From assembly GCA_016195405.1 (NCBI GenBank), contig JACPZP010000051.1, positions 42,693-106,692 on the forward strand: a stretch of DNA of 64,000 bases, read 5' to 3'. Shown piece after piece: positions 1 to 7,723 of this stretch. The DNA comes from Planctomycetota bacterium (GTDB taxonomy: Bacteria > Planctomycetota > Planctomycetia > Gemmatales > Gemmataceae). Position numbers and translations under genes: made by a program. How positions within the stretch are numbered: the stretch's first letter is position 1; every line of letters begins with the position of its first letter. The notes under the pieces were generated by a model, which saw only the letters and a program-made list of their open reading frames with translations, did not search any database and was not told the DNA's origin.

Positions 1-2925
1 GCCGCAATATTGTCCCCCTCTCCCCCCGCCTGCCGAAACACAAATGATTCAGCGCATGTGTTGGCGGGGGGAGAGGGCCGGGGTGAGTGGGGAACACGAC
101 AACACAGCGGACAGCCACCCTCACCCCCAACCCCTCTCCCTCCGCCCATCGAGTCACTGACGCTGCCATGTCACTCCGGGCGGAGGGAGAGGGGGGCGGA
201 TCTCAGCCATTCCAAAATCACACACGATCATTTGGACGATGAACTGCGCGTCCTTGCCGCATATCGCGACATCTTCAAGGATCGCTGCTATCTTGCCGTC
301 TCGCTGCATCATGGCTCGCGTGATGCAGAGCTGCTCGAACGCTCGATAACCCTTTCCCGGCAAGCGCGGCTGCCGCTTCTGGCGACCAACGACGTGCATT
401 ATCATCATCCCGAGCGCCGGCCGCTCCACGACGTATTGACGGGCGTTCGCCACGGCGCCACGGTCGCCGAGTTGGGCATGTTACGTTTCGCCAACGCCGA
501 GCGGCATCTGAAATCGGCCGTCGAGATGGCCGAGTTGTTCGCCCGCTGTCCGCAAGCCCTGGCCCATGGCATCGACATCGCCGACCGCTGCACCTTCAGC
601 CTCGATGAATTGCGCTACGAATATCCCGAGGAATTGTGCCCGCCGGGAACGACGCCCAGCCGGCACCTCGCCGAACTTACTTGGAACGCGGCCAAGTTGC
701 GCTATCCCGGCGGCATTCCCGACAAGGTCGTCGCCCTGCTCCGCCACGAATTGAACCTTATCGAAGAGCTGCGTTACGAGGCGTTCTTTCTCACCGTTTG
801 GGATTTGGTGAAGTTCGCGCGCAGCCGCGGCATCCTTTGCCAGGGACGCGGTTCGGCTGCCAATTCCGCCGTCTGCTATTGCCTGGGCATCACCTCGGTC
901 GATCCGGACCGCACCGATCTGCTCTTCGAGCGTTTTGTGAGCCGCGAGCGCAACGAAGCGCCCGACATCGACGTCGATTTCGAGCACGAGCGCCGCGAGG
1001 AAGTGTTGCAGTACATCTACCAGAAGTATGGCCGCGACCGGGCCGGCATCGTTGCCGAGGTGATCTGCTATCGGCCGCGCTCGGCGGTGCGCGACGTGGG
1101 CAAGGCGCTGGGGTTGTCGCTGGACGGCGTCGATCGGCTCGCCAAGGTGCTCGATCAATGGTCCGACGCCGAAGACATCCCGGCGCGCATCCGTGAAGCC
1201 GGCTTTGATCCGCGTTCTCAGGGCGTCGTGCAACTTGTCCAACTCGCGACCGCGCTCATCGGCTTTCCGCGGCATCTGTCGCAGCACGTCGGCGGCTTCG
1301 TCATCACGTGCGGCCCGCTCTCGGAGCTGGTTCCCATCGAAAACGCCGCCATGCCGGAGCGCACGGTCATCGAATGGGACAAGGACGACCTCGATACCCT
1401 TGGCATCCTCAAGGTCGATTGCCTCGCGCTGGGCATGTTGACGTGCATTCGCAAATCGTTCGACCTGATCGACCGGCATCACGGGACGCGACTGGAACTG
1501 GCAACAGTGCCGGCCGAGGATCCCGCGGTCTATGAGATGATCTGCCGGGCCGACACGGTGGGCGTCTTCCAGATCGAAAGCCGAGCGCAGATGAGCATGT
1601 TGCCGCGCCTGTTGCCGCGCTGCTTCTACGACTTGGTGATCGAAGTGGCGATCGTGCGGCCGGGACCCATTCAGGGCGGCATGGTGCATCCGTTTCTGCG
1701 GCGGCGCAACGGCGAGGAGCCGGTGACTTATCCGAGCGCCGAGGTCGAAGAAGTGCTGGCGAAAACGCTCGGCGTGCCGCTCTTTCAGGAACAGGTGATG
1801 CGGCTGGCGATGGTTGCCGCGGGCTTCACGCCGGGCGAGGCCGATCAGCTCCGCCGAGCGATGGGGGCGTGGAAGCGGCTCGGCATCATCGATAAGTTTC
1901 GCTCGAAGCTCCGCGACGGTATGCTCGCTCGCGGCCTGCCCGTCGCATTCGCCGATCAATTATTCGAGCAGGTGCGCGGCTTCGGCTCGTATGGTTTTCC
2001 CGAATCGCACGCCGCCAGCTTCGCTCTCTTGGCGTACGTGTCGGCGTGGTTGAAGCACCACTACCCGGCCGCGTTCGCTTGTGCGTTGCTTAACAGCCAG
2101 CCGATGGGCTTCTACGCGCCGGCTCAGATCGTCCGCGATGCGAACGAACACGGCGTCACGGTTCATCCCGCCGATGTCAACGAAAGTGATTGGGACTGCA
2201 CGCTGGAGTTTGAGCCCGAAGCGCTGAGGCTCGGCCTGCGGCTGATTCGCGGCATGCCGAACGCTCAGGCGCTGGCAATCATCGAGGCGCGTCAACGCGG
2301 CTGGTTTCGTTCGCTGATCGATCTCAAACGGCGTGCGTCCGTGGGCCGGCCGCTCTTGGCTCGTTTGGCCGCGGCCGATGCGTTTGGTTCGCTCGGCCTG
2401 AATCGCCGCACGGCACTCTGGCAGGTTCTCGAACTCGGAGAAGAGTTGCCGCTCTTCGCCGAATTGGATGAGGATAATGAGCCAACGCCGTTTTTTGCCG
2501 AAATGCCGATGGACCGGCAAGTCCGCGCCGACTATGAAACGACGGGCCTATCGCTCAAAGCACATCCGATTGGCCTCTTGCGCGAAGAATTGTCGAAGCT
2601 CAACGTGACGCCCGCTTCTGCACTAACGAATATGCCCGACAAGGCATCGGTGACGGTCGCCGGCATGGTCCTGGTCCGGCAACAGCCCTCGACTTCAAAA
2701 GGCACAATTTTCATGACGCTCGAAGATGACACCGGCGCCATCAACCTGGTGATCTGGCCGCACGTCTGGAAGCGCTTCCGTCCCCTAGTCCGCAGCGCCG
2801 TCGCAGTTTTGGCCCAGGGCAAGATCGAGCGGGTATCACGGGTGATTCACATCATGCCGCAGAAGATGGAGGATTTGTCGAAGTCGCTACGGGGATTGAT
2901 GACCAAGTCACGGGATTTTCATTAA
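1..2925 (+). CDS. dnaE2: Error-prone DNA polymerase III alpha subunit, DnaE2/ImuC type (5' partial)
   Basis: C-family replicative-type polymerase used in damage-tolerant synthesis. The reading frame is open to the left edge, so the real start and the first half of the PHP domain lie outside the window. Counting from the TTG at 10: end of the PHP domain with ATNDVHYHHPERR (about residues 124-136), polymerase motif PDIDVDFEHER (about 318-328), fingers and helix-hairpin-helix region, and an OB-fold with FMTLEDDTGAINLVIW near 905-920. The RYEYPEELCPPG segment is, from memory, typical of the error-prone family rather than DnaE1. Odd feature: roughly the first 75 visible codons (about 10-235) are low-complexity Pro/Gly/Arg sequence encoded by two palindromes, not PHP-like sequence, yet the frame is kept. 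The imuA/imuB partners, if present, are upstream. Confidence 0.93.
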   Translation, partial: AAILSPSPPACRNTNDSAHVLAGGEGRGEWGTRQHSGQPPSPPTPLPPPIESLTLPCHSGRRERGADLSHSKITHDHLDDELRVLAAYRDIFKDRCYLAVSLHHGSRDAELLERSITLSRQARLPLLATNDVHYHHPERRPLHDVLTGVRHGATVAELGMLRFANAERHLKSAVEMAELFARCPQALAHGIDIADRCTFSLDELRYEYPEELCPPGTTPSRHLAELTWNAAKLRYPGGIPDKVVALLRHELNLIEELRYEAFFLTVWDLVKFARSRGILCQGRGSAANSAVCYCLGITSVDPDRTDLLFERFVSRERNEAPDIDVDFEHERREEVLQYIYQKYGRDRAGIVAEVICYRPRSAVRDVGKALGLSLDGVDRLAKVLDQWSDAEDIPARIREAGFDPRSQGVVQLVQLATALIGFPRHLSQHVGGFVITCGPLSELVPIENAAMPERTVIEWDKDDLDTLGILKVDCLALGMLTCIRKSFDLIDRHHGTRLELATVPAEDPAVYEMICRADTVGVFQIESRAQMSMLPRLLPRCFYDLVIEVAIVRPGPIQGGMVHPFLRRRNGEEPVTYPSAEVEEVLAKTLGVPLFQEQVMRLAMVAAGFTPGEADQLRRAMGAWKRLGIIDKFRSKLRDGMLARGLPVAFADQLFEQVRGFGSYGFPESHAASFALLAYVSAWLKHHYPAAFACALLNSQPMGFYAPAQIVRDANEHGVTVHPADVNESDWDCTLEFEPEALRLGLRLIRGMPNAQALAIIEARQRGWFRSLIDLKRRASVGRPLLARLAAADAFGSLGLNRRTALWQVLELGEELPLFAELDEDNEPTPFFAEMPMDRQVRADYETTGLSLKAHPIGLLREELSKLNVTPASALTNMPDKASVTVAGMVLVRQQPSTSKGTIFMTLEDDTGAINLVIWPHVWKRFRPLVRSAVAVLAQGKIERVSRVIHIMPQKMEDLSKSLRGLMTKSRDFH
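16..194. repeat. Pair of C/G-rich palindromes inserted in frame in dnaE2
   Basis: Two perfect inverted repeats lie side by side inside the open dnaE2 frame: 16-30 pairs with 63-77 (15 bp, CCCTCTCCCCCCGCC) and 131-147 pairs with 178-194 (17 bp, CCCCTCTCCCTCCGCCC). Both arms share the CCCTCTCC core, so they look like two diverged copies of one element. The encoded residues do not resemble polymerase sequence. PHP-domain homology resumes at about 235 with LRVLAAYRDIF. Confidence 0.85.
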
Positions 2926-2939
2926 TCGCGGACTACACC

Positions 2940-3203
2940 TCAATCCGGAGGTGGATTTTCTGCTGAAGCGGCGCCCGAACCACGTGGTGGAGTCCGAGGA
3001 ACGACTACGGGGTTGTCCGTTTCCCCATCCGGTTCCGGGCCGCTACGCTTAATAGCACGTTCGATAATCTCACGGTCTTCCGGTCTAATCGTGCTCAAAG
3101 CGTTAGGAATGTTAAGTCCGTACCGGTGCGCAACAGACAAGACAGACTCGAAGTCCACATTCAATTGACGCGCCAAGGCATAAACTCTTATAGACGGTTT
3201 CAT
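2940..3203 (-). CDS. Small protein with IF2_N-like helical domain
   Basis: An 87-residue protein. Residues 4-50 (IRVYALARQLNVDFESVLSV, then GLNIPNALSTIRPEDREII) follow the pattern of the translation initiation factor 2 N-terminal domain (IF2_N): IRVYxLAkeL, a helical linker, a short G-I/L-x-I turn, LSxLxxExxxxI. The C-terminal 30 residues are Pro/Gly/Ser-rich and probably disordered. It starts 6 nt after the stop of the DUF433 gene, so the two are likely co-transcribed and translationally coupled. Freestanding IF2_N-like proteins have no established function known to me; nucleic acid or ribosome binding would be a guess. Confidence 0.7.
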   Translation of the reverse strand: MKPSIRVYALARQLNVDFESVLSVAHRYGLNIPNALSTIRPEDREIIERAIKRSGPEPDGETDNPVVVPRTPPRGSGAASAENPPPD

Positions 3204-3209
3204 GCCCGC

Positions 3210-3551
3210 TCATGAAGTTCGAATCAGATGTTCGACCAAGGCAAGGGAATTGGCACTCGCCCGTTGCCACGCCGCCAACTCTTCCCGCAATTCTAAAGGA
3301 ATCTTAAACGCGTTCGATGCGACCACTTCTAAAGCTTTCCCAGCCAGACGAACCGCTTCCGCAATTGCCGGTCGCCTCACGGCTCCGCGCCATTGTTCCG
3401 AAATCGTCTCCCAGGGCAAGCCCTGGGCCACCTGTTCCAGCACGTCATGCACGAGCACGCGAGTGCCACGAAATGTTGGCTGTCCGTGACATATATCCGA
3501 GTCAACAACAATGTAACGCCCCAGCCGCTTTCGCATTTCATACTCCGTCAT
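3210..3551 (-). CDS. DUF433 domain protein, antitoxin-like
   Basis: A 113-residue protein with the DUF433 pattern: YIVVDSDICHGQPTFRGTRV (residues 13-32), then VHDVLEQVAQGLPWETISEQW and AIAEAVRLAGKAL. DUF433 proteins are small winged/helix-turn-helix proteins, often the antitoxin-like partner of a DUF5615 PIN-like toxin. No DUF5615 gene is present here; the immediate downstream neighbour is the IF2_N-like gene. The C-terminal 45 residues are helical and beyond the usual DUF433 core. It starts 22 nt after the end of the membrane-protein gene at 3573-4061, which may be in the same transcript. Confidence 0.85.
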   Translation of the reverse strand: MTEYEMRKRLGRYIVVDSDICHGQPTFRGTRVLVHDVLEQVAQGLPWETISEQWRGAVRRPAIAEAVRLAGKALEVVASNAFKIPLELREELAAWQRASANSLALVEHLIRTS

Positions 3552-3572
3552 TGCACAAAGTCACTGCTCAAC

Positions 3573-4061
3573 TTACACGCATTTCGACGCCGTTCCTAGC
3601 CGAATCTGGTTTCCTCTTTTACGAGCGACGAAAAGCAGAACCACGCCCGCGACCAACATCTGCACCGCCGGCAAATCGGTATTGCACGCCAGCGCGTAAG
3701 CCATCCGCTGCCAGATATATCGCCGCAGATCAGCGGGAACATCCATGTACCACGTCAGCAACTCGTGCACGCATTGGCCGGCGATTGCAAGGATGCCGAG
3801 GCCGAGGAGCGAGTAACCGGCGATGCGAATGGCAATCGGCCTCCACGTGCGCGCGGCCCATGCCACAAATGGAAGCAGGACGAGAATCCAAAGCCCGTGC
3901 ATCGCCACTAGCGCTTGTAAGGGCGGCAGACAGCCCCAATGACCGCAAAGCGAATAGCCGTAAATGGAATGGCCGACGTCTCCGGGCAATTCGCCGAACC
4001 ACAATAACGCGCCGGCAGCGACGAACCACAGGATCAGCCAGCCAATGATCTTGATTCGCAT
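3573..4061 (-). CDS. Four-helix membrane protein, unknown function
   Basis: A 162-residue hydrophobic protein with four predicted membrane segments: residues 5-23 (IIGWLILWFVAAGALLWFG), about 46-67 (LVAMHGLWILVLLPFVAW), about 78-98 (AGYSLLGLGILAIAGQC) and about 133-150 (VQMLVAGVVLLFVA). Between the first two helices is a Cys-containing loop (GYSLCGHWGCLPP) that would face the outside. No catalytic motif is recognisable. It is the first gene of a possible three-gene minus-strand unit with the DUF433 and IF2_N-like genes. The ATG at 4061 follows an AGAGAT-type sequence, a weak ribosome binding site. Confidence 0.7.
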   Translation of the reverse strand: MRIKIIGWLILWFVAAGALLWFGELPGDVGHSIYGYSLCGHWGCLPPLQALVAMHGLWILVLLPFVAWAARTWRPIAIRIAGYSLLGLGILAIAGQCVHELLTWYMDVPADLRRYIWQRMAYALACNTDLPAVQMLVAGVVLLFVARKRGNQIRLGTASKCV

Positions 4062-4147
4062 AAGAAATCTCTTCGAACATTATTCTCGTCTCGGTTGGGT
4101 CTCGTCAATGTCGCAAAGTCGGCTGCCTGAAATGAGGTTTCCGTGCC

Positions 4148-4879
4148 ATGCTCCCAAGTGATGTTCCCATTGCCGAAACTCTTGCGTTCCTACGTGCTCA
4201 GCTTCGGACTCCTCCCGCGCGGATTCTCGAGGTCGGCTGTGGTGACGGCGATCTCGCGGCTCGCATTCAGGAATTAGGTTATCAGGTCGTTGCCGTTGAT
4301 TGCTCGGACACGGCAGTCGCGAAAGCGCGTGGGCGCGGCGTCGATGCAACGGTCGCGTCATGGCCGGATTTCGCCGACGGGTTATTTGATGCGCTCCTGT
4401 TCACGCGGTCACTGCATCACATTCATCCACTGCCGCGCGCGGTCGCGCGCGCGAAGGAAATGCTTCACCCTCACGGCCTTGTTCTAGTCGAGGATTTCGC
4501 CGCTTACGAGATCGATGCGCTTTCAGCACAATGGGTTTACCAGGCGCTCGCTTTGCTCGACGCCGGCGGCCACTTGCGCCGCAATGCGGACACGTTCGCG
4601 GAAAAAGTACTTCGGGCCGAAGGCGCCATCTCCTTGTGGCACGCCGCACACGAACATGGCTTGCACACTGCGGCCGCGATGGACACTTGCTTGCGCGACT
4701 ATTTCGCCGAGGTTTGCCCGTCAAAGGCGCCGTACCTGTACCGTTACATGTGCACCCTGCTTGAGGAATCCCAGCTCGGCTTCGAATTGGCGAGACGGGT
4801 GCTGCACCTCGAAATGCGCTTTGTCGAGACCGCCAATTTGACGTTTTTGGGCCGGCGATGGTTCTGTCGCAATACTTGA
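4148..4879 (+). CDS. Class I SAM-dependent methyltransferase
   Basis: A 243-residue Rossmann-fold methyltransferase. Motif I is ILEVGCGDGDLAARI (residues 25-39), motif II acidic residue in VVAVDCSD (about 46-53), motif III region around ASWPDFADGLFDALLFTRSLHHI, and the post-IV strand HGLVLVEDF. The SLHHI segment is typical of the UbiE/Methyltransf_11 group, which acts on small molecules or quinones, but the substrate cannot be read from sequence. The C-terminal half (about 125-243) is helical and unrecognised. It runs divergently from the membrane-protein gene; the 86-nt interval must hold both promoters. Confidence 0.85.
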   Translation: MLPSDVPIAETLAFLRAQLRTPPARILEVGCGDGDLAARIQELGYQVVAVDCSDTAVAKARGRGVDATVASWPDFADGLFDALLFTRSLHHIHPLPRAVARAKEMLHPHGLVLVEDFAAYEIDALSAQWVYQALALLDAGGHLRRNADTFAEKVLRAEGAISLWHAAHEHGLHTAAAMDTCLRDYFAEVCPSKAPYLYRYMCTLLEESQLGFELARRVLHLEMRFVETANLTFLGRRWFCRNT

Positions 4880-4988
4880 GCGATTCTCAATTCGAGCATT
4901 TCCTTCTCCCGTCCGAAAAGTTGAAATCAATCGTCTTCCCGTGCCCTCTTAATGGGTGGCGATCGTTTTTGCCTGTGGGAAGACATGC

Positions 4989-6308
4989 ATGGCTGGCCAA
5001 CATTCGAACACATTGCTCGCTCAATTGCGCGGCATCGTCGGGCCCCCCGATGCGGGAGAGTCCGATGCGGAGCTTCTGGAGCGCTGGTTGACGCGGCGGG
5101 ATGAGTCGGCTTTCGAGCTACTGGTTTGGCGGCACGGCGGCTTGGTGCTGGGCGTGTGCCAGCGAATCCTGCGCCATCCGCCTGACGTTGAGGATGCCTT
5201 CCAGGCCACCTTCCTGATTTTCGTGCGGAAGGCGTCCACGATCAGCAAAGCCGCTTCCGTCGGGGCATGGTTCTACCGGGTCGCCTATCGCATTGCGCTC
5301 GAAGCCAAGGCCCAAGCGCGGCGGCGCGACGGTGGCTCGCCAACGATGGTTGAACGCGCAGCGCCTTGCAGCCCGGATCCGCTCACCCTGGCCGAACTGC
5401 GTCAGGTATTGGATGAGGAACTCGACCGGCTGCCTGAGAAATATCGCCGGCCCGTGGTGCTCTGCTATCTGGAGGGCAAAACGACCGACGAGGCGGCCCA
5501 GGCGCTCGATCGTCCGCGCGGCACGGTGCTGACCTGGCTGGCGCGAGCGCGAGAGAAATTGCAGCGTCGCCTGGCGCACCGGGGAACGGAACTGTCGGCC
5601 GTGGCATTGGGCGGACTGCTTGGAAGCCAGGCGCAAGCAGCCGTGACGCCGGCGCTGGTTCAAGGCGCGGTCAAAGTTGCTTTGGGCGCGGGTGTGTCTC
5701 AACAGGTGCAACTCTTGTCGAAAGGAGTGCTGTGGGCCATGTGGTTATCCAAATTGAAATACGGTGCCTGGGCGACGTTATTGCTCTTAGGCATCGGCGT
5801 GGGTACGGGGCTCTTCTGGCACCGGGCGCTTGCAGCCGATGGCACGGATGATTCCGCTCCCGTCCAGGTCGCGCAACTCGCGAAGGGGGCGAAGAAGGCA
5901 ACGGGCGCCGACGAGATCAAAAAGGAACTGGAGAAATTCGTGGGTGACTGGAAGATCGTCGAAATGGAATTCAGCGGACAGAAGGTGCCCGCGAAAGTCG
6001 CCGAGCAACTCAAGGAGAGCTTCACCACCGAGAAGTTGACCATGGTGGGCGGGCTCGCACAGGGCGGCGGCGAGTTTGTTGTCACCGATCGAACCGAAGA
6101 GATTTCGTTTAAGATCGACCCAACGAAGAGGCCTCGAGCCATAGACCTCCTACTCGCCAACGACAAGAAGTTGCTTGGGATATACGAGTTCAAGGGCGAC
6201 GCCTTACGCATGTGCATCGACTACGCGGCCACGGAACGGCCAACGGAATTCACCAGCAAAGGCAAGGAAGGCGTGTCGTATACCGTCCTGAAACGAGAGA
6301 AAAAGTAA
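4989..6308 (+). CDS. ECF RNA polymerase sigma factor fused to a membrane segment and TIGR03067 domain
   Basis: Sigma region 2 spans about residues 30-100 (DESAFELLVWRHGGLVLGV, DVEDAFQATFLIFVRKA) and region 4 about 145-200 (LDRLPEKYRRPVVLCYLEGK, then a helix-turn-helix ending WLARAREKLQRRL). After a small Ala/Gly-rich stretch comes one membrane segment near 255-280 (WATLLLLGIGVGTGLFWH). The C-terminal 130 residues carry a TIGR03067 domain (EKFVGDWKIVEMEFSGQKVP to GVSYTVLKREKK), which would lie outside the cytoplasmic membrane. The architecture suggests a membrane-tethered sigma factor sensing an envelope signal. The ATG at 4989 is preferred over an in-frame GTG at 4956 because homology begins just after it. 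Confidence 0.9.
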   Translation: MAGQHSNTLLAQLRGIVGPPDAGESDAELLERWLTRRDESAFELLVWRHGGLVLGVCQRILRHPPDVEDAFQATFLIFVRKASTISKAASVGAWFYRVAYRIALEAKAQARRRDGGSPTMVERAAPCSPDPLTLAELRQVLDEELDRLPEKYRRPVVLCYLEGKTTDEAAQALDRPRGTVLTWLARAREKLQRRLAHRGTELSAVALGGLLGSQAQAAVTPALVQGAVKVALGAGVSQQVQLLSKGVLWAMWLSKLKYGAWATLLLLGIGVGTGLFWHRALAADGTDDSAPVQVAQLAKGAKKATGADEIKKELEKFVGDWKIVEMEFSGQKVPAKVAEQLKESFTTEKLTMVGGLAQGGGEFVVTDRTEEISFKIDPTKRPRAIDLLLANDKKLLGIYEFKGDALRMCIDYAATERPTEFTSKGKEGVSYTVLKREKK

Positions 6309-6363
6309 TCAACGTACGGCGAACCGGGTGCGCGAGCGAGCGATCGGAATGGATTTCGGGTTT

Positions 6364-6391
6364 CTCCGGTCGCTTACGCTCCCGGCTCGCC
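6364..6391. repeat. 28-bp interspersed repeat, intergenic copy
   Basis: The 28 bases here, containing CTCCGGTCGCTTACGCTCCC, are identical to 46019-46046 inside the P-type ATPase gene. A truncated second copy of its 3' part (CCCGGCTCGCC) follows at 6399-6409. It lies in the 123-nt gap between the sigma-factor gene and the thioredoxin-fold gene. Confidence 0.85.
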
Positions 6392-6431
6392 AACTGTCCC
6401 GGCTCGCCAACTTAATGCTCGAGGAGGAGTC

Positions 6432-7622
6432 ATGCGTCGCATGCTGTTGGCTTTTGGACTGTTGCCTTGGTGCATCGGCGCCTCCATGGCGGACGATCCG
6501 CAGAAGGAGCGCCTCACCTGTCAGAACACCTCCGCGATTCGGTGGTTTCTGCCCGGTCAATTCGAGGAGGCTCGCGCCCACGCGGAAAAGACGAAGCGAA
6601 TCCTCATGGTGAAGGGAATCTCATTTGGGATTGATGCGGTCGGCGCGAAGTGCGCCACTAAAGGAAACTGGTGACCTGGCGCCGAACCGATGCGAGCAGG
6701 TTGCTTCGCAGAGCTGCGGGTCATTCATCTTCTCAATCGTCGCTTTGTGCCGTTCTATTTCAACACCGGCGGACCTGGACTAGGCAAAGATCAGGCGGCC
6801 GCCGATTTCGTCAAAGGGAAAGTCAAGAACAAGTGGGCGCATTTCACGGCTTTCACCGGCAAGGGCGAGGCACTCGACGAAAGCGAGGTTTACGCCGACA
6901 AGGATGGGATCTTCGACTTTCTCATGAGCTTGTTGCGCAAACACCCTGAGTTCGATCACATGACGGAGACCGAGAAGAAAACGCTTGCTACCGCCAAGGA
7001 AAATCTTAAGGACGACGCTTCGCAACTAGCCGCCGGCGAGTTGCTTGAGGAACTTGGCCGTTACGCCGAAGCGGGACCGTATTATCAGCGAATACTGGAT
7101 GGCGAAGGCGGCGGCGCTGCCCGTGCCGACGCCCATCGCGGCTTGGCTCGCATGGCGCGTTACGAGAAGAAGTGGGACAATTTGGAGAGAATTCTCGCAA
7201 TCGCCGAAAAAGAGAATGCCGGCAAGCGCCTTGGGCTCGAAGGCGACGTCGCCACGGAACGCGCCTACCGTCTCCTTGCCGACAAGAAGTACGAGGAAGT
7301 GCGCGCGCTGTTGGACAAGCACATCAAGGCGCATCCAGATTCGAAGCGCATGGGTGAGATGCACTTCAATGCCGGCGTGGCATGCTTCTTCTTGAAGGAC
7401 CTTGATTGGGCCTACTATCACTGGTGCTGGGTCGTGGAGAACATTCCCGACGATCACATGCAAAGGCGCTGTTACATTGCCGCCGCTCACAAAGGAATGC
7501 CCTATCCCAATCCCGAGCTGGGCGGCTTTCAGAGCAACCAAAAGGGCGGCAACATCCAGGTTATCCAGGCCGCCTATGCCAACGGCCGCAAAGTGTACGA
7601 GCGGTTGAAGAGCAGTTATTGA
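6432..7622 (+). CDS. Thioredoxin-fold TPR-like secreted protein with in-frame TGA: candidate selenoprotein (or nonsense-interrupted gene)
   Basis: One frame runs from an ATG at 6432, behind a strong GAGGAGGAG ribosome binding site, to 7622, broken only by TGA at 6672-6674 (codon 81). Read through, it gives 396 residues: signal peptide (1-20), thioredoxin-like domain (about 45-170), and a helical TPR-like region (about 190-340: LEELGRYAEAGPYYQRIL, LLADKKYEEVRALLDKHI). The TGA directly follows Trp80, and downstream PGAEPM...RRFVPFYFN has the spacing of a WCxxC thioredoxin site, so TGA occupies the nucleophilic Cys position. A stem-loop follows (6691-6710, separate entry). No ribosome binding site precedes the ATG at 6690, so an independent downstream gene is unlikely. 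Alternatives: a recent TGC-to-TGA mutation, or a sequencing error. No selA, selB, selC or selD is visible in the window. Confidence 0.7.
6691..6710 (+). promoter_or_regulatory. Candidate bacterial SECIS stem-loop
   Basis: Bases 6691-6695 pair with 6706-6710 and 6696-6698 pair with 6702-6704, leaving T6705 bulged and a GGT apical loop (6699-6701). The loop begins 24 nt after the TGA at 6672-6674. The bacterial SECIS model asks for a loop about 16-37 nt after UGA with a G among its first two bases; both hold. The GCAGGTTGC top resembles the GCAGGTCTGC top of E. coli fdhF, but there the bulged U is on the 5' side of the stem and here it is on the 3' side. Confidence 0.4.
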
Positions 7623-7647
7623 ACACCCCGACCGGTGCGCGCGAATA

Positions 7648-7718
7648 CTCCCTGTACGGTTGGCGTCGGACTTAAGGGGCAACGCAATATGCACGCCCAC
7701 CAGCCGCCGTACAGGGAG
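7648..7718 (+). promoter_or_regulatory. Inverted repeat covering the ribosome binding site of the VOC gene
   Basis: CTCCCTGTACGG at 7648-7659 pairs perfectly with CCGTACAGGGAG at 7707-7718. The right arm contains the AGGGAG ribosome binding site, 5 nt before the ATG at 7724. In mRNA the hairpin would hide the binding site, so it may repress translation, or it may just be a repeat element that landed here. Confidence 0.45.
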
Positions 7719-7723
7719 CTTTC

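Noticed and set aside
481..1959. Long minus-strand open frame (492 codons) opposite dnaE2
   Set aside because: It is the antisense of a clearly coding, motif-rich polymerase gene; composition (His/Arg/Ala/Asp-rich) is that of a shadow frame in G+C-rich DNA.
6432..6674. Independent 80-residue secreted protein ending at TGA 6672
   Set aside because: It would stop right at the active-site position of a thioredoxin fold; the fold only completes when read through.
6690..7622. Separate gene starting at ATG 6690
   Set aside because: No ribosome binding site, starts in the middle of a thioredoxin fold, and is in the same frame as the upstream part with its signal peptide and strong ribosome binding site.
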